Assembly: GCF_002286735.1 (NCBI RefSeq)
Contig: NZ_NRTA01000010.1
Span: 1-64,000, forward strand
Reading direction: 5' to 3'
From: Leptolyngbya sp. BC1307
GTDB lineage: Bacteria > Cyanobacteriota > Cyanobacteriia > Phormidesmidales > Phormidesmidaceae
DNA length: 64,000 nucleotides
Shown one piece after another: positions 63,638 through 64,000 of the stretch (the stretch's first letter is position 1; every line of letters begins with the position of its first letter). The notes below the pieces were generated by a model. The model did not search any database. It was not told where the DNA came from and saw only the letters and a list, made by a program, of their open reading frames with translations. A program made the position numbers and the translations under genes.

Positions 63638-64000
63638 ATGAAATTATTGATATTGCTAGGGGCGATCGCCGCCGCGCTGCTGCTGGCTGAAATCGGGCTC
63701 CGGCTAGGCTTTGGCTTTGGCAATCCGCCTCTCTATTTAGCCGATGACAAGATTGGCTATCAGCTAGCACCCAATCAGCATCTGCGTCGCTTTGGCAATC
63801 GTATTCACATCAATGAATATTCTATGCGGTCAGCGGCCATTACCCCGCTACCGGCTGACGGCACGCTGCGACTGTTTTTGCTGGGAGATTCTCTTGCCAA
63901 CGGTAACTGGTGGACCGATCAGCCCGATATTCTCTCAGCGCTGATTGCCCGTCATTTGCAAGAGGCTCTGCCCCAAGGCTACAGCCAGGTAGAAGCGCTG
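63638..64000 (+). CDS. SGNH/GDSL hydrolase-like protein, N-terminal part (cut by window edge)
   Basis: Begins at ATG 63638 and stays open to base 64000 (121 codons). A short signal anchor (MKLLILLGAIAAALLLAEIG) is followed by a segment with YQLAPNQHLRRFGNRIHINE and LRLFLLGDSLANGNWW, the GDS block with the nucleophile Ser. It resembles cyanobacterial envelope SGNH hydrolases that may modify polysaccharide. The end and the Asp/His pair are outside the window. Confidence 0.75.
   Translation, partial: MKLLILLGAIAAALLLAEIGLRLGFGFGNPPLYLADDKIGYQLAPNQHLRRFGNRIHINEYSMRSAAITPLPADGTLRLFLLGDSLANGNWWTDQPDILSALIARHLQEALPQGYSQVEAL

Overview
The window is a piece of a cyanobacterial chromosome. The evidence is psbV (photosystem II cytochrome c550), the palindrome GCGATCGC (HIP1) recurring throughout genes on both strands, a cyanobacterial-type exosortase with its sorting substrate, several conserved cyanobacteria-only proteins (for example the DUF6464-like protein), and very large multi-domain signalling proteins. 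A Leptolyngbya-like genome would fit, but that placement is inference. Gene order is mostly short mixed-strand units. There is no prophage, CRISPR array or rRNA operon; the only transposon remnant is the cut-off transposase at the left edge.

Layout. 1-4.0 kb: transposase end, a small conserved protein, a damaged Uma2 nuclease gene, then a leftward cassette of PTPA-type sorted protein, HpsJ-like protein and exosortase. 4.3-10.8 kb: a GT-C-like membrane protein overlapping a YifB/ComM ATPase, a CPA2 antiporter with fused stress domains, and an outer-membrane beta-barrel protein. 10.9-16.4 kb: short RecQ, a VapBC-like toxin-antitoxin pair, TerC, small conserved proteins, and tRNA-Gly(UCC). 16.4-25.7 kb: TonB-like protein, a giant hybrid kinase/cyclase, acetyltransferase, and divergent hisC and leuB. 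25.8-33.4 kb: pilD, accD, psbV, an orphan solute-binding lipoprotein, and a B12/radical SAM protein. 33.5-41.4 kb: STAS protein, a 1.07-kb gene-free tract, clpS with a CPBP protease, argF, a methyltransferase, and an SGNH-like protein. 41.4-52.6 kb: M1 aminopeptidase, a pseudokinase fused to a VanY-like domain, DedA, a CheB/CheR/kinase fusion, and an RsbRD-type kinase. 52.7-64 kb: thiC and a sodium:solute symporter behind a TPP riboswitch, a transmembrane STAND-type protein, aspS, a REC-GAF regulator, a VOC protein, and the start of an SGNH hydrolase.

Genes that probably act together are: the exosortase trio (envelope protein sorting); the riboswitch, symporter and thiC (thiamine supply); vapB and vapC; clpS with its downstream membrane protease; the CheB/CheR hybrid with the RsbRD-type kinase; and two response-regulator proteins at 17.6-21.0 and 62.0-63.0 kb that share nearly the same receiver domain.

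The most unusual items are: (1) a fusion of a catalytically dead kinase with a VanY-like domain that has lost a zinc histidine; (2) a 1168-residue STAND-type protein with a degenerate Walker B and a predicted extracytoplasmic half of ASH-like and cadherin-like modules; (3) the TPP riboswitch in front of an SSS-family transporter; (4) the compact exosortase cassette; (5) a Uma2 gene whose first codons come from a dispersed palindromic repeat; and (6) many 11-35 bp tandem duplications inside and between genes. Functional statements rest on sequence motifs read by eye; no database search was run.
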